Assembly: GCA_023313575.1 (NCBI GenBank)
Contig: JAJTTP010000009.1
Span: forward strand, 1,302,001 to 1,366,000
DNA from: Eutypella sp. D-1
Lineage: Eukaryota; Ascomycota; Sordariomycetes; Xylariales; Diatrypaceae
Length of the DNA: 64,000 nucleotides
Direction: 5' to 3'
The notes beneath the pieces were generated by a model. That model had not been told where the DNA came from, ran no database searches, and was given only the letters and a program-made list of their open reading frames with translations. The first letter of the stretch is position 1, and every line of letters starts with the position of its first letter. The position numbers were made by a program, and so were the translations under genes. This document shows, piece after piece, positions 9,794 to 22,360 of this stretch.

Positions 9794-12700
9794 CTTCAAC
9801 GGCTTCCTTGGTGATGATGGATGTCTGGATATCTTTTGGTGGTGATGGCAGTGACAATGATGACGAGATTTGTGTATCTAGTGCTTGTCTTGCATGAACA
9901 GAATAAATCCAATTCTTCTTTGACAACGACGCCGACCTTTTATATTCATCCACCACTTCGTTCCTTTGTATAATCGACCATTTTCAAACAACTGGTGGAT
10001 TATTCGACTTCAACCTTGGCTGGCCGCCGAGGCAGTGCAATGACGTCGAATGCTGCGCTGCGACATCCACGACAGAGGGTCCAAGTCAGAGTGAAGCGAG
10101 CGCCGTTCAGCCGCACCGACCGAAGCCATCACCGAGAGCCCAAACTGGCAACGTTACGGATAACAGGAAACGCCTTCTCACCTGCCTCACACTCAACAGC
10201 CCTGTAGTAAGTCCATCGCTTAAACTCTCCCTTTTGGAAACACGCCAACTAGTACATTAGCCACGTAGAAGATAACTAGAGCGGTCGATCCATCGCGACA
10301 TGTCAGCCGGTTCAGGGCTGCGACACTTGGGCGCTAAGCGGTTAGGGAACGATTAGAAAGCTCTCCGCTCTATTTAGACAATCCAACGTGACCTACCTAC
10401 CTGCTAGTCAGTCTCTAGCGCTGGTGCAGGGCAGACTCGGGTTATTATGGGGGGGGAAAGGCTCTCAGCCGCGCTGTATTTCCGCCCGCGCGGCAAGAGG
10501 GACGGGAATGGCGTCATTCACTCGAGGTATATTTACTAGTGGCATCGCATGCGATGCGATGCATGTATGCATGTGATGTCTGCGTCGCGTCCGTCGCGTC
10601 CCGGCCATCGCCTTTTTCCCGACACCGAACCACCACGAAACAGCGAGTCGCCCAGGTAGAGCTCCGCAGGAGCTGAACCGAGGCCATCAGCAGCTACGCT
10701 CAAAACGTAGTATGATGAGTGTGTCCGCCTACAACGATTCACCGAAGCGAAACCAGTTAATAGAAAGCAGCACTAGGAGTAAATGGACCCGTCGGCTTCC
10801 GGGTCGGTGCATGCAATCTGAGTTGCGCGCGTACAAATCCTAGATCTGCGCTGTTACATACTGGTAAAATAGCCTGGAGTGCGGCTGAACCAGTAAGGCA
10901 GAACCCGTTGATGCATTGCCTGCGAACCTAAGCATGTCGCATTTCGGCTCGGGTTGCGCCGGATACCACGATACCCCAATCGTGCCGCGCTCGCTTCGAA
11001 AAGGGGCAGCCCGTTACAGCTTCGCCGCTGGGCAAACTTCATCCAGCATCAAGTTCGTGAGCGTGAGTCATCATGGGACACTTTCAGTGTTAGGAGACAT
11101 GCATGCATGCTGTTTTTTGGTTAGAGCAGCTCCGCCAGCTTCGGAGATAACGTGCTCTATGATCCCTAGAGGCTCTATCTTGACGATGCGGTACGCCAGC
11201 TCGTTGCCTTTGGAATAAGACACTAACACGTGATGTGTATACATATCAAATCTGCCTCTGTTAACTTCTATCAGTTAGTCGTAGTTGCAACTGTATAAGT
11301 TTATCCGAATCACTTATCTGTCGCATATAGACTAGATATCGACGTTTCCCAGGTGATGGTCACTCCCATTTGTTTTGGGTTCTCATACGTAGATCGATGA
11401 CGGTGTTACACTACATAGAAAAAAAACTATGCCAAGGAAATTCCACACAACTATCAGGAAGATACCCCAGACGAATGAGCACGACATCAAGCAAGAAAGC
11501 ATCAAACAAGAAAGAATTCGAATCAATTAGAACTATCTGAATTCCAGGCCCCTGCCTTGCACCCAACAGAGGTGTCAGTTGGTTTTTTTCTAATCGTCTC
11601 GCACAGAGCATCTGATCGTCTTAATCTACGCTGAAAATAGTTGCCTATATTTGTAAGGGCTGAGACCTTGTTTACACATGTCTAATTCCTCTGCTTGGAC
11701 GCCGCTACTGGGGCCTTTAGATTGTTAAACCGTATGACTCTTATTTCGATGCCATCAACCAGGGCCTGCATAGTTACATGTAGAGAAACTTGGGAGAGGG
11801 GTGACTGCGCATTTCGGGACTGAGGGGACTTGGCGGAGCACTCCATCAAAGGCAAGGCTGATACCCCCCGGGCCGCAATGGACTAACCTGATCGACGGAC
11901 TTGCATCTGATGTCAAGAAGTGATGGTGTGCCGATGCTACGCAATTTGGTTGGGTATAACCCTTCAAATGTATACCCGTTGAAAGACGCGTGGAGGCTCT
12001 TGGTAGTCATTATAAGGACGTATAAAGCCTGGTCCAATAAGTGGGCGAGAGAGCGGTTACTGCTGGCTTCGAAGTCTCATGAGATGGCATGCATATTCTA
12101 GTTCTTGTAGGAAGGTGTAGAATGGCCGTCCAAGGCGAAAAGAATGAACCCCCTAGAGTCTTGAGTGCTGACGTGACTTCGGGAGCTATCACAAGAACCA
12201 GATCGAACCAAAAGTCGAGCAAGGCTCTGATGACATTTGCGTCCTCCAGATTCTGACCACCATGATTTGCGCCAGACAAACGAGACACCCCGCCTCTTCC
12301 ATCGGGATTGGGGCCACGCACGCAACAAAGCAATGCGGGAGGCCCACCATCTCACTGATGAGCGGGGTTCCGAGGCACGGCTATTATGTTGATGTGAACT
12401 GATTATGGGAAGGTAGTCATATCGCATACCACATTATGTTTTCTGGCTTCTCGTGCAAGATTATAGCTATCAGGGGCGCGGGCTTTGGCCAGATGCAAGT
12501 TTCCATTAGAAGCGAGGGAGTCGAGTACGTGGGTCCAGGATCAATTATCCCGGGCCTGTGCATGGCCGACATCAGGGCTGCCCATGAGGAAACCTGACAT
12601 CAAGGAGGGTTGCAATCGGCACCTAATGAGAACCACGGTTTTGGGCTTAGGAAAACGCGCCAGGCTGCCGCGATCTGCATGCCTTTGATGCGGCTGGCTT

Positions 12701-14126
12701 GTCAGGATGCGACTGCGTTGAAAGATCGTACCTGTACACCCCTGACTTGCCTGGAAGAGAGAAAAAGAGTGAGGGGAAAAAGCAATGATTGGCGGTGTGA
12801 ATCTCAGTGACATAGATATCCAGATGCAACAGCCGCCATCTTTACACTGCTAGAACCAGGATTATTATAGAGCATAGGCGTTCTCTAAGGAATCCCAGGC
12901 TGAATGGATTTTTAGGCGTCCAAAACGGAGGTGAAAAAATGACAAGGAAACAATACAAACAGATAGATAACTAAAACACCCGGTTTCTGATGAAGGGGAA
13001 TCTTGGGATATTCAAGAACAAACGGAGGAACAAACGGACAACCCTAGAGTAAAAAGGAACAAAAAGAAAAAGAAAAGAAAGATGCCGGGCATTGTCGTGA
13101 AGCACCACAAGATTATGGATGGAATCAAGCGACCCCCGACTCCCCACACCGCTATAATGCTCCCATCTAGGCTAACGACCCTGTCTTTTCCTGTCTCGCT
13201 ACACCCTTCCAGAATCAATGTTCTTCTTATCCGTCGTCCCATAGCGATTAAGGGTAATATAGCGGGCCGGGTGGCTAACTTCCAGGCCACCTGTAGTGGT
13301 CCAGTGGACACTAGTAGTGGTGGGTCTCCTTTTACCTCAGATATCCCGGTATCCTACTGTTTATTCGACACTCTTCATGATCTTTTCATGATTATCAAAT
13401 GTTTATTCGAAGCAGCGAACCTCCCAAAATCTAGTTATCCATCATTGGATAGTACTTGCCTATATAGCATTGAATTATTCTCTATATGATTTTTGATATA
13501 TTTATGATTATGCATTAGTCTTACAGCCTGCTTTCATATTTCGTTGCCGGCTGCTTTTGATCTACGTTTTCTTCCGTCCAATATCTTGATATCCCCTTCC
13601 GGTGCGGGATCTCGTATACATCGGATTGATATTCTGCACTACTTGCCCAAACACACATGTAGTGGAGGGGTTTCAATTCCGTGGGATACGATATATCATT
13701 TAGTTACACAATCACAGTGAGTGTTTCCGTGGTACCCGGTTTCCTAAGTCATAGGTCAGGGAGATGAAGGTGGTGACGGTGGTAAATCATGCCTTGGTTG
13801 GCAAGGCTGCCTATCCTGTGTGATATACCCCAGGTGTTCCTGTCTTTGAATTGACATACACTTGTATAAAGGAACATGCACACACAAAGATGCAGTGCAA
13901 CTTATCCTTACTCTTCACCCTGCACCTAGATTGGGGTTTTCATTTCGGGATGATCTAGCCTGCTTTCGCCATCTTGCTTACTACTTATCTCGCCTGACAC
14001 TCTCCTCTACATAAACCCATCTATTTTACATTCTCATATTGCTAATAGTGAAGGTGCTCCCACGCAACTAAGAACATCTCAGGCTAACACCTATCAACCG
14101 GTTCGCTAGATTGCATACATTTAAGC
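9794..14126. other. 4.3-kb gene-poor region upstream of Argonaute
   Basis: No open frame here shows recognisable domains or plausible splice partners. The right part should contain the Argonaute promoter and 5' leader. Noted local features are a 16-bp perfect palindrome at 10542-10557, a homopurine tract at 13050-13081 and scattered AT-rich stretches near 13460-13520. Confidence 0.45.
10542..10557. repeat. perfect 16-bp palindrome GCATCGCATGCGATGC
   Basis: The sequence equals its own reverse complement. It is followed at once by overlapping GATGCATG and TATGCATG units to about 10575. Confidence 0.75.
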
Positions 14127-17100
14127 ATGTCGGACAGAGGAAGAGGCCAGTCCCGGGGCGGCCGTGGTGACCGTGGAGGCTCCCGTGGCGGAAGAGGTGA
14201 GTTCCGCGGGGGCCGCGGTGGTGGCGACCGAGGTGGTCGCGGTGGGGGCGATTTCCGCGGTGGTCGCGGTGGTGGGGACTTCCGGGGCGGCCGTGGCGGC
14301 GGCGACTTTCGGGGTGGCCGCGGTGGTGACTTCCGCGGAGGGCGTGGCGGCGACTTCCGTGGGGGCCGTGGTGGAGGGCGAGGTGGCCGTGGCGGCAAGT
14401 TTGAGGGCGAAGGCGAGGTCTTTCGGTAGGTTAACGCCTCGGTCCCTATGGATATCCGGCTGACCCAGCTTGCAGACAGGGAACTGCACCCGTTCCTACT
14501 CCTGACAAGGGGATCACTGACCTAGAGAACAAGATCTTGAAGGAGCACCTCGATGCCCTCGAGGTCACAGCGAAGATGTCGAAACTTCAGGTGTCTTCAA
14601 GCAAGAGTGCCGACTCATCGACCGACAACTACTTCCCCTGCCGGCCTGCATTTGGCACCAACGGCAAAGAAGTTATTCTCTGGGCTAACTATTTCAAGCT
14701 CGGCTTGGGTGTCAACGATCTCTTCAAGTACTCACTCGAGGTTAAGCCGGTCAAGAAAGAGGGCACCAAGGCCCAGCCACGGGATGCTAAGGGCCGAAAA
14801 CTCCATACTGTCGTGAAGACAGCTCTCGAGGAGGTTGGCAAAGGAATACCCTTGGTCTCCGAGTTCAAAAGCCAGGTTGTGTCGCTCAAGAAGCTCCCTC
14901 TGCCTGAAAACGGCACAGTCACCGTCAAGTACACCATCGAGGGCAAAGACGACGAATATCAAGTCAAATTTAACGGGCCACAGGATATCGACCTATCCAA
15001 GCTACTCGGCTACCTATCCACGATGAAAGACCCTACTGGTGACACCTCTTTCCCCAAGTTCGAGACCACGATCGACGCCGTGAGCGTCATTATTGGTCAC
15101 AGCGCCCGCGCAAGCGACAAGGTGTCTTCCGTTGGGCGAAGCCGATTCTTCCCGCTGGACCGCGCAGATCAGATATTCAGTCTTGGTCCCAATGATTTCA
15201 ACTCTGTCATTCGTGGCTATTTTCAAAGTGCCCGTCCCGCGACTGGGCGCCTGCTTCTTAACGCCAATGTCTCCCATGGTGTGTTCCGCATTGGTGGTCC
15301 CGCCCCCGACGTTTTCAAGAAATTCAGCCTCCCGACCGATCTCCAGACCCTACACAAATGTTTGGCGAGACTCCGTGCACGGGTTACCTACCTTTCCGAT
15401 GCAGAGCCATCTGGAAAGAAAGGGAAGAAGCCCTCTGGAGTAGCCCGGGTCGGGGAGAAAGGTATTGCCGGGTTGGCCACGCGGTTCGACGGTACAGGTG
15501 ACCATAGACCCAGGATTCCTACCAGCGGGGCTGGACCTCGGGACGTGCAATTCTGGTTGTCGGCCCCGGCTCCTGCTGATCTTCAAGCAGATGCTTATAT
15601 CACCGTCTATGACTACTTCGAGAAGAGTGAGCTATGATCAATCCAAAGTTAATGATGCCAATTATATTTGCTAAAACCTTTCACAGGATACAAGAAGAAA
15701 GTGGATGCCAGCCTCCCCGTCATCAATGTCGGCTCGACACTGAGACCTGTCTACATGCCAGCTGAGCTAGTCGAGATTATTCCGGGCCAACCTCTTAAGC
15801 GGAAGACAAACCCAGCGGAGACAGCTCAGATGATCCTTTCTGCTTGTCGGTCGCCTTTCGCGAATGCGACTTCTCTAACAACCATAGGTCGCATGTGCCT
15901 ACAGCTAGATCAGAACCCGAAGCTCGTGAGTGATCCACTCTCAATTATGCTCGTACAAATGCTAACGAGTGTCATCTAGAACGAGTTTGGCATAACTGTA
16001 GACCAGCAGCTATTGACTGTCAAGGGACGCGAGCTCGTACAACCAACTGTCGTGTACTCCAACCAGAAGGAGGCGTCCGTGAAGCAAGGTTCATGGAACA
16101 TGATCAAAGTTCGTGTTGTCAAGCCGGGGACGAGGATTACCAAGTGGACCTTTATCCATATCGACCCGCGCGATGAGGACGCTGTTGTCGGCGCTATGGG
16201 CAACTTCGTCAACTTCATGCAGGGCATGGGCGTCGCCATCGAGTCCAGATCTATCGTCCCGAATGGAGTGTCTGCCTCGACCAGGGGAAACCTTGTCGGG
16301 AACCTCCGACAAGCGTTCGCGAAGCTCAAGCAACAAGACCCCCAGTTTGTCTTCATCGTCTTGCCGAGACAGGACACCCAGATCTACAACGTGGTCAAGT
16401 CCCTAGGAGACGTCGAGTTCGGCTACCACACGGTCTGCGTGGTGCGCAAGAACCTCTTGAAGGACAGGAACGAGCAGTTCTTCGCCAACGTCGCTCTCAA
16501 GGTCAACCTGAAGATGGGCGGCGCGAACCACAAGCTGAGAGATGATGTGAGCATCATCAAGAACGGGAAGACCATGGTGGTCGGCTACGACGTGACGCAC
16601 CCGACGAACCTCTCGGGAAACACGGATAACCTGCCCAGTCTTGTGGGGATCGTGGCGAGCGTCGACAAAGACCTGGGCCAGTGGCCGGCCACAGCGTGGG
16701 CGCAGGCCGGGCGGGTCGAGATGCTCGACGAGAACCTTGAGACTAAATTCGTCGAGAGGCTTCGGCTGTGGCAGAAGCACAACCAGAACCGGCTCCCCGA
16801 GAACATCGTCATCTTCCGAGATGGCGTTTCCGAGGGCCAGTTCAGTCAGGTCCTCGACAAAGAGCTCCCTTACATCCGGGCCGCGTGCAAGAGCACGTAC
16901 CCGGCTAACAATCAGCCCAAGATCTCCATCATTGTGTCGGTCAAGCGCCACCAGACGCGCTTCTACCCAACCGACAAAGATCACATGACGAACTCGCGCA
17001 ACATCACCAACGGCACCGTCGTGGATCGCGGTGTCACCCAGGCGAACATCTGGGATTTCTTCCTGACTGCCCACCAAGCTTTACAAGGTAAATCTTCCAC

Positions 17101-17457
17101 TCGATGGGCATTTACATGAACATACTGACGAGTTTCGCACACACAGGTACCGCTCGGCCGGCGCACTACACAGTGCTCCTGGACGAGGTATTCCGAAGCA
17201 CGGCGGGACGGGACGCGGCGAACACGCTGGAGCGGCTGACGCACGAGCTATGCTACATGTTCGGGCGGGCAACCAAGGCAGTCAGCATTTGCCCGCCGGC
17301 CTACTACGCGGACATTCTCTGCACGCGCCAGCGCGTCTACCTGGCCGACCTCTTCGACCGCAGCGACGACACCTCCTCCGTCTCCAGTGACGCCCACAAT
17401 CGCCTCATGGGCGCGCGTATCCACCCCCGCCTGCAGGATACGATGTACTACATTTAA
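14127..17457 (+). CDS. Argonaute (QDE-2/AGO family), RGG-rich N-terminus
   Basis: Small-RNA-guided slicer of RNA silencing (quelling/milRNA pathways in fungi). Five exons: 14127-14425, 14476-15626, 15687-15925, 15980-17087, 17147-17457; 1,035 residues with consistent phases. Residues 1-98 are an RGG/GGDFRGGRG repeat tail. The Argonaute N domain follows (FGTNGKEVILWANYFKL), then linker, PAZ, MID and PIWI. The PIWI slicer residues are all present: Asp767 in GYDVTHP, Glu810 in GRVEML, Asp844 in FRDGVSEGQF and His939 in ARPAHYTVL, so catalytic activity is expected. KRHQTRFYP and the C-terminal YYI are also typical. The gene lies tail-to-tail with the histidine kinase. Whether it is the quelling (QDE-2) or meiotic (SMS-2) type cannot be settled without a tree. 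Confidence 0.96.
14187..14395 (+). repeat. coding minisatellite, RGG units of Argonaute
   Basis: Roughly 27-30-base units encode GGDFRGGRG-like blocks, at least five in a row, with synonymous differences between copies. RGG motifs commonly bind RNA and are arginine-methylated. Confidence 0.8.
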
Positions 17458-18343
17458 TATCCGACCTGTAGTCCCTATCGCCAGAGCTGGTATGGATGCA
17501 GGGTGTGTTTGACATCTAGAGACAGTAGATTTTGCGTCTCCTTTCAGGCTGGGTGGATAAAATTTCATGTTATGTCAGGCTACGACGTGGAAAGAAAAAG
17601 GTGGGATGGAAGGGAGAAAAGAACGAGAATGATAAAGAGCGCAAGCCCGGATTCTCTGCTTGGTATGGGGTCAGACTATCGTTGTAGATGAATACTGGGG
17701 TAAGGACAGGAGGCCACCGCTTTCATTTATCCTTCAAAGGAGACCTTTCTCGCATTATCACTGTGATCATTGATCAATATGTTTTCTCCGTCTGTGTTCG
17801 AGCCCGCTTGACGACCAAAGTACCGACCCCGTTCCTCGCAGTTACTATCACTAACACCAACGAGCTGAAGGACAATAGAGAATAGTAATCAACCAGGACC
17901 ATACGGCCACGGCACTTTTTCACTCATCATACTACAATTTAAGTCCCGAGACTTGACCCCTCTACCCTTTTCCATGTTGCTCATTTCATCTACTTTCCAT
18001 AGACTCGCGCCATCACAACGTCCACCAGGTTTCAAGTACGGCTTTTAGTGAAATGCGATGGCACAGAACGAAGATACTTCTTACATTCGTTTCTATCCGT
18101 ATGCTATTTAGTATCCCTCTCCTTGCTTTGGTAACGCTATCTAATTATCACGGCCAAAGACAATGTCGCTGCTCTACCATCGTATCCAACTATGTCTGCT
18201 CAGAGATACAGTATTTTAATCATAAATCATGAACGTTCCATGCGTGTATATTCCCCCGTCTGTCCGGAGCCCCACCCCTTTATGTTATGTCCTTGATTGA
18301 ATCCGTCGTTTTCGCGTTCCGGGACGAAGAAGCGCAGTGCCGG
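17458..18343. other. convergent 3' flank, Argonaute / histidine kinase
   Basis: No gene seen. It should hold both 3' UTRs and terminators. Confidence 0.5.
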
Positions 18344-21300
18344 TCAAAGAGATGGGGAACAAGACGCCGGTGTGACTAATCCATGTGCTGCAAGTATTGA
18401 CTCGATCTTCCTGAGAAGGTCCGGAATGCGAAAGGGCTTAGAGACTACGTCGTCCATGCCGCTCCTCTTGGCGGCCGCGATCTGCTCGTCGCGCACGTTG
18501 GCCGTGACGGCGATAACAGGTACGTGAGGTCTCCCCTCCTCGGTAGCTTCGCTGGGCCCGGACGCTTCGACTCCGCCACCTCCGCAGCCGACGATGAGCC
18601 CCTGCTTCTCCATCCTTCGAATTTCGCGTACGCACGTGACACCGTCCATATTAGGCATTTCAAGATCCATAAGGATTACTGAGAGTCGACGGCCGCCCTC
18701 AAGGCACCTCCATTCCGTCATCTCCAAGAAAGCCAGTGCCTCGACGCCGTCATTCGCCACACTAACACCTAGCCCAACCTTCCGGAGCTGCCTCACCAGC
18801 ACTTTCTGGTTCACCAGATTGTCCTCGACAACAAGTACCTCGAGCTCATGCGGGTTGAACTTTGGTGGTGGAGATGAGGACCGGGGCGCTGCACCATTGC
18901 TCTCATCGCCAGGGACCGCTTTCGTCGCAACGAGGCTGGCTGCCGGACTCAGTGTAGCTATGTCCTGGCGCTGCGGAGCAACGGGCCGGACAAGGGTTGA
19001 CTGCCCCCCGACGTCACGTTCAATTGCGAGAGTATCATTGGATGCTGAGTCGCCTGGTGGTGATGAAACTCTTGCCTTAATGAAGAACCCGAAGGTACTT
19101 CCACATTCAGCATGCGAGGAAACTCCAATTTGGCCTCCGTGGAGTTCTGCTAGCTGGCGAGAGATGAATAAGCCAAGCCCACTCCCACCGTACTGGGCGT
19201 GCGTCCGCGGAGAAGCCTGCGAGAACCTCTGGAAGAGGACTTTGACTTCCTCCTGTGTAAGACCACAGCCAGTATCTTGAACTTGAAATCTGACGTAGAA
19301 TAACTCCCCGTCACCCCAGCTGCTCCCCATGAGCATGTTCACCTGATCAAGCCTCGTAGGAATGTATTGAAAGCCCGAGGCCTCGAACTGGGGCGGTTCT
19401 CGAGAGATGCCTACGGATAGAATGATCTTCCGCTCAGCAGATCCTGCGGTGAATTTGATCGCGTTTGTGACCAGATTGATGAGGATTTGTAGTACGCGGC
19501 TTGGATCTAGGGTCATCCAGTCAACCCCCAGTGTTGCGAAACTTGACTCCACTTCACAAAGCATTTTAATGTCCTTGGCCTGTAACTCTGGTTCGAACAT
19601 ACGCGCGACGCGCCTGACAACATCTGTTGGCTGTGCTGTAGTTGGTGTGAGAACCAGAAGGCTAGAGTCGAGCTTTGAGACAGTGAGAATATCGTCCACG
19701 ATCGATTTCTGGTGCTGTACACAAAGTGATATCGTACGAGCTGATTCTATACAATTATCCAAGTCTTCCGGAGGTAGGGGTGAGTCTCTTGAGCGATGAT
19801 TACTCAAGGTTGACAGGATATCATCCGCACACTGGAGAATGGCACTTAGTGGGTTCCTCATTTCGTGAGAGGTTATGTCGATAAACTCGTTTTGCTGCCT
19901 TCTGGTTTCCTCGGCCTCTTGAAGCCGACGGTTTTGTAAACCCTGTGCCCATTTGAGGTGCGAGATGTCGGTCATTGATCCCATGATAGACCGTAGAGAG
20001 CCATCCGACGCGAGTTCTGGTTGTGCATTGATCATCACCCAATAATCGATAGGTTTCCCGTCCAGATCGACAGGCTGAGAGGCTGGTCTTTTTAATTGAA
20101 GCTCACCGGTCCATGGTATCTTTTCAACGATCATCTGTTCCCAGCCCTCTTCCGCAGTGTCCTTGCTGGTTTCTGCGACCTGCTCGATCCAAGACATCCG
20201 AGAAAAGTTATCACCTTTCGGGTGTCCACTCATCTCAAAGTAGCGTTCATTCGCTTCCCTAAGGACGCCCTCCGGACTGATTAGAAACATCCCGAGGGGC
20301 GATACTTCTGTCATTCGTTTCAAACGGTTTGTTTGAAGAGCCAGTTGCTGGGTAAGCTGCTCCTGTTGGAGGGCGGCGGCCTCGGCCATATCGCGGCCGC
20401 GGCGAACCTCATCCTCGTACAGAATCAACGAAGCTAGAGAAGTAGCTAACTGCCGGTTGAGAACACTTGTAAATGCCTTGTAGCCGTTGTCGTATGGCCT
20501 ACGGGGGTTAACCCCGAGTACTAAGAAGGCCAGGGCCAGCTCACCGGTCGTAGGTCGAACAGGAAGAATAACGGCTTCATGGCAGGGGTCTCCGAATCCC
20601 CGGAAATCAATACCATCTAGTAGTTCCTCAGGAAGCGATCCATCCCTAGTGTGGAGTAGTGTTGGTTCGCTCGTTCGCATCGCTTCTCGGAACGCGGGAA
20701 TGAATCCCTCGCGGCTCCTCTTCAAGTCGATATGCTGGGGGGCTGCCACATGACCTTCAGGGACGCCGATTGTTCCCTCAAGCAAACAAGACCGTTGTGA
20801 TATACTGCTCCCGGAAGCAGAAGACGTTGACGACTGGTCCCCGTCCTCCATATCCCCCACAGAATAGAGAAGGGCAAATGGCACATCAAAGTGGTTGTGT
20901 TCGAGAGATTCGAGTAGCAGCTTCCAGAAATGTTTCCTGGACTGGGCTCGTGAAAGATCGCCACCTAATCTATTGATCGTGTGCATTCTTCGATGACTTA
21001 ACACAGACTGTGTGGTTTCGAATGGGGCGTTGTAAAACCCTAGAAGTTGGTTAGTTCCACCATAGAGCGGTGTCCATGACCATGAATAAAACGTCTCCTC
21101 GAGGAATCCATGGCGTTCAATAGGTAAATAATCATCCTCCTTCCGAATACTAATTCCGGTGCGAGCACATTCGGCGAATATGTCTTTGACCGCATCCCAG
21201 AGCTCCGAGAATGGACCGGAGAAACCCGTACCCATCAGGTTTGGGTGTTTGTGGCCGGCAACCTCTTCGGCATAGGCCTCATTATAAAGCATGGTCAAGT

Positions 21301-22360
21301 CGCTGCCCCAGAAGAGAGCTGCAGGATCTATGGACAGAAGTAAGCGGTTATAATTGCCGACACCGTGGATTTCTTTTAGGAACCCCGGTCTAGGGACGAT
21401 ATAGGGGATGCTAATGTTGACGGGGTAGACTATGATGTCTGGATAAAGCAGTATCCACATGGGTGACTTACGGGGATTTGCCATGACGAGGTTAACTATC
21501 TGGCGGAATTCTCTGGACCATCTCTTCATTGGGCCCAAAGGGGTATTTTCCCAAGGAACGGTCCTGGCGAAAGCAATGTGTGGCGACAAGATGCCTTTAG
21601 GATTTGGTACCGTCCAGTCTGTGACGGCCTTGTCGGGCGTAGTGAGGGTTAGCCGATTACTTTGTGAAGAAGCACTCGTGATATCGGAGCTCGCGCCTCC
21701 GAGCTGAGGTGGGTTCACCTGTTTCGAGGACACGCGAGAGGACACGAGTGTAGTCGTAGCTGTGTTTCCACTGGCATCGGTTGGAGACAGTGACATTCTT
21801 CGCACCACGGGAGGCTCTTGGACCCCTTTTCCCGTCGGCTGCTCTATGCGCTGAGTACCGCCGACGATGACAGAGAGATCACGGATAGGAACGCCTCCGC
21901 TCCATAAGTTGCCAGAGATCAATCTCCATCTTTTCCTGACGGTGGAACCAGTCCAAATCAAGTCGAAGAACATAAAGGTGTTTGGGAAGACATCCTTAGA
22001 GTCATCGAACTTAGTAGTTCCCGTGGCCCAGGAGCAGAACTCTTCGTAAAGCGAGAGCGAAGATGAAGACTCATCGCTGTTGCTATTGCCGTTACCAATG
22101 ATGACATCGAGCAACTTCTCATGGAGTCTGAGGGCAGAGTTGCAGAATATAGGGGACACTCTCTTGGCACCAATAGTAATACTCTCATCGGGATCTAGAT
22201 CAATGACGAAGGTGGGACGGGAATCTTGATCCAAGATCTCTATAATGCTAAGCGAGTCGAACTCCCTGCGTGAACTCACTTGATCGGGATCAAGATCTAT
22301 GGAACCCTTTCCGGTGGCCTCGGTAGCCTGCTCCATAGGCTGGTAAAACAGACCAGTCAT
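18344..22360 (-). CDS. hybrid sensor histidine kinase with PAS domains
   Basis: Two-component phosphorelay sensor that autophosphorylates on His and passes phosphate to its own receiver. Exons 22360-21472 and 21327-18344 give 1,290 residues; the 144-base intron is stop-free and in frame, but removing it restores MANPHPAALFWG, a run familiar from fungal kinases. Order: N-terminal PAS-like region (residues 1-150), a second PAS-type region around PHPAALFWGSDL (about 300-450), a PAS domain near MTEVSPLGMFLISPEG (about 620-740), H box SHEMRNP (His near 783), N box VTNAIKFT, DTGCGL and GSGLGLFI ATP-lid motifs, and a C-terminal receiver with VVEDN, MDLEMPNMDG (Asp near 1182) and a Lys in SKPF. No transmembrane segment is seen, so it is probably cytosolic. 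The signal sensed is unknown. Confidence 0.93.
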   Translation of the reverse strand: MTGLFYQPMEQATEATGKGSIDLDPDQVSSRREFDSLSIIEILDQDSRPTFVIDLDPDESITIGAKRVSPIFCNSALRLHEKLLDVIIGNGNSNSDESSSSLSLYEEFCSWATGTTKFDDSKDVFPNTFMFFDLIWTGSTVRKRWRLISGNLWSGGVPIRDLSVIVGGTQRIEQPTGKGVQEPPVVRRMSLSPTDASGNTATTTLVSSRVSSKQVNPPQLGGASSDITSASSQSNRLTLTTPDKAVTDWTVPNPKGILSPHIAFARTVPWENTPLGPMKRWSREFRQIVNLVMANPRKSPMWILLYPDIIVYPVNISIPYIVPRPGFLKEIHGVGNYNRLLLSIDPAALFWGSDLTMLYNEAYAEEVAGHKHPNLMGTGFSGPFSELWDAVKDIFAECARTGISIRKEDDYLPIERHGFLEETFYSWSWTPLYGGTNQLLGFYNAPFETTQSVLSHRRMHTINRLGGDLSRAQSRKHFWKLLLESLEHNHFDVPFALLYSVGDMEDGDQSSTSSASGSSISQRSCLLEGTIGVPEGHVAAPQHIDLKRSREGFIPAFREAMRTSEPTLLHTRDGSLPEELLDGIDFRGFGDPCHEAVILPVRPTTGELALAFLVLGVNPRRPYDNGYKAFTSVLNRQLATSLASLILYEDEVRRGRDMAEAAALQQEQLTQQLALQTNRLKRMTEVSPLGMFLISPEGVLREANERYFEMSGHPKGDNFSRMSWIEQVAETSKDTAEEGWEQMIVEKIPWTGELQLKRPASQPVDLDGKPIDYWVMINAQPELASDGSLRSIMGSMTDISHLKWAQGLQNRRLQEAEETRRQQNEFIDITSHEMRNPLSAILQCADDILSTLSNHRSRDSPLPPEDLDNCIESARTISLCVQHQKSIVDDILTVSKLDSSLLVLTPTTAQPTDVVRRVARMFEPELQAKDIKMLCEVESSFATLGVDWMTLDPSRVLQILINLVTNAIKFTAGSAERKIILSVGISREPPQFEASGFQYIPTRLDQVNMLMGSSWGDGELFYVRFQVQDTGCGLTQEEVKVLFQRFSQASPRTHAQYGGSGLGLFISRQLAELHGGQIGVSSHAECGSTFGFFIKARVSSPPGDSASNDTLAIERDVGGQSTLVRPVAPQRQDIATLSPAASLVATKAVPGDESNGAAPRSSSPPPKFNPHELEVLVVEDNLVNQKVLVRQLRKVGLGVSVANDGVEALAFLEMTEWRCLEGGRRLSVILMDLEMPNMDGVTCVREIRRMEKQGLIVGCGGGGVEASGPSEATEEGRPHVPVIAVTANVRDEQIAAAKRSGMDDVVSKPFRIPDLLRKIESILAAHGLVTPASCSPSL

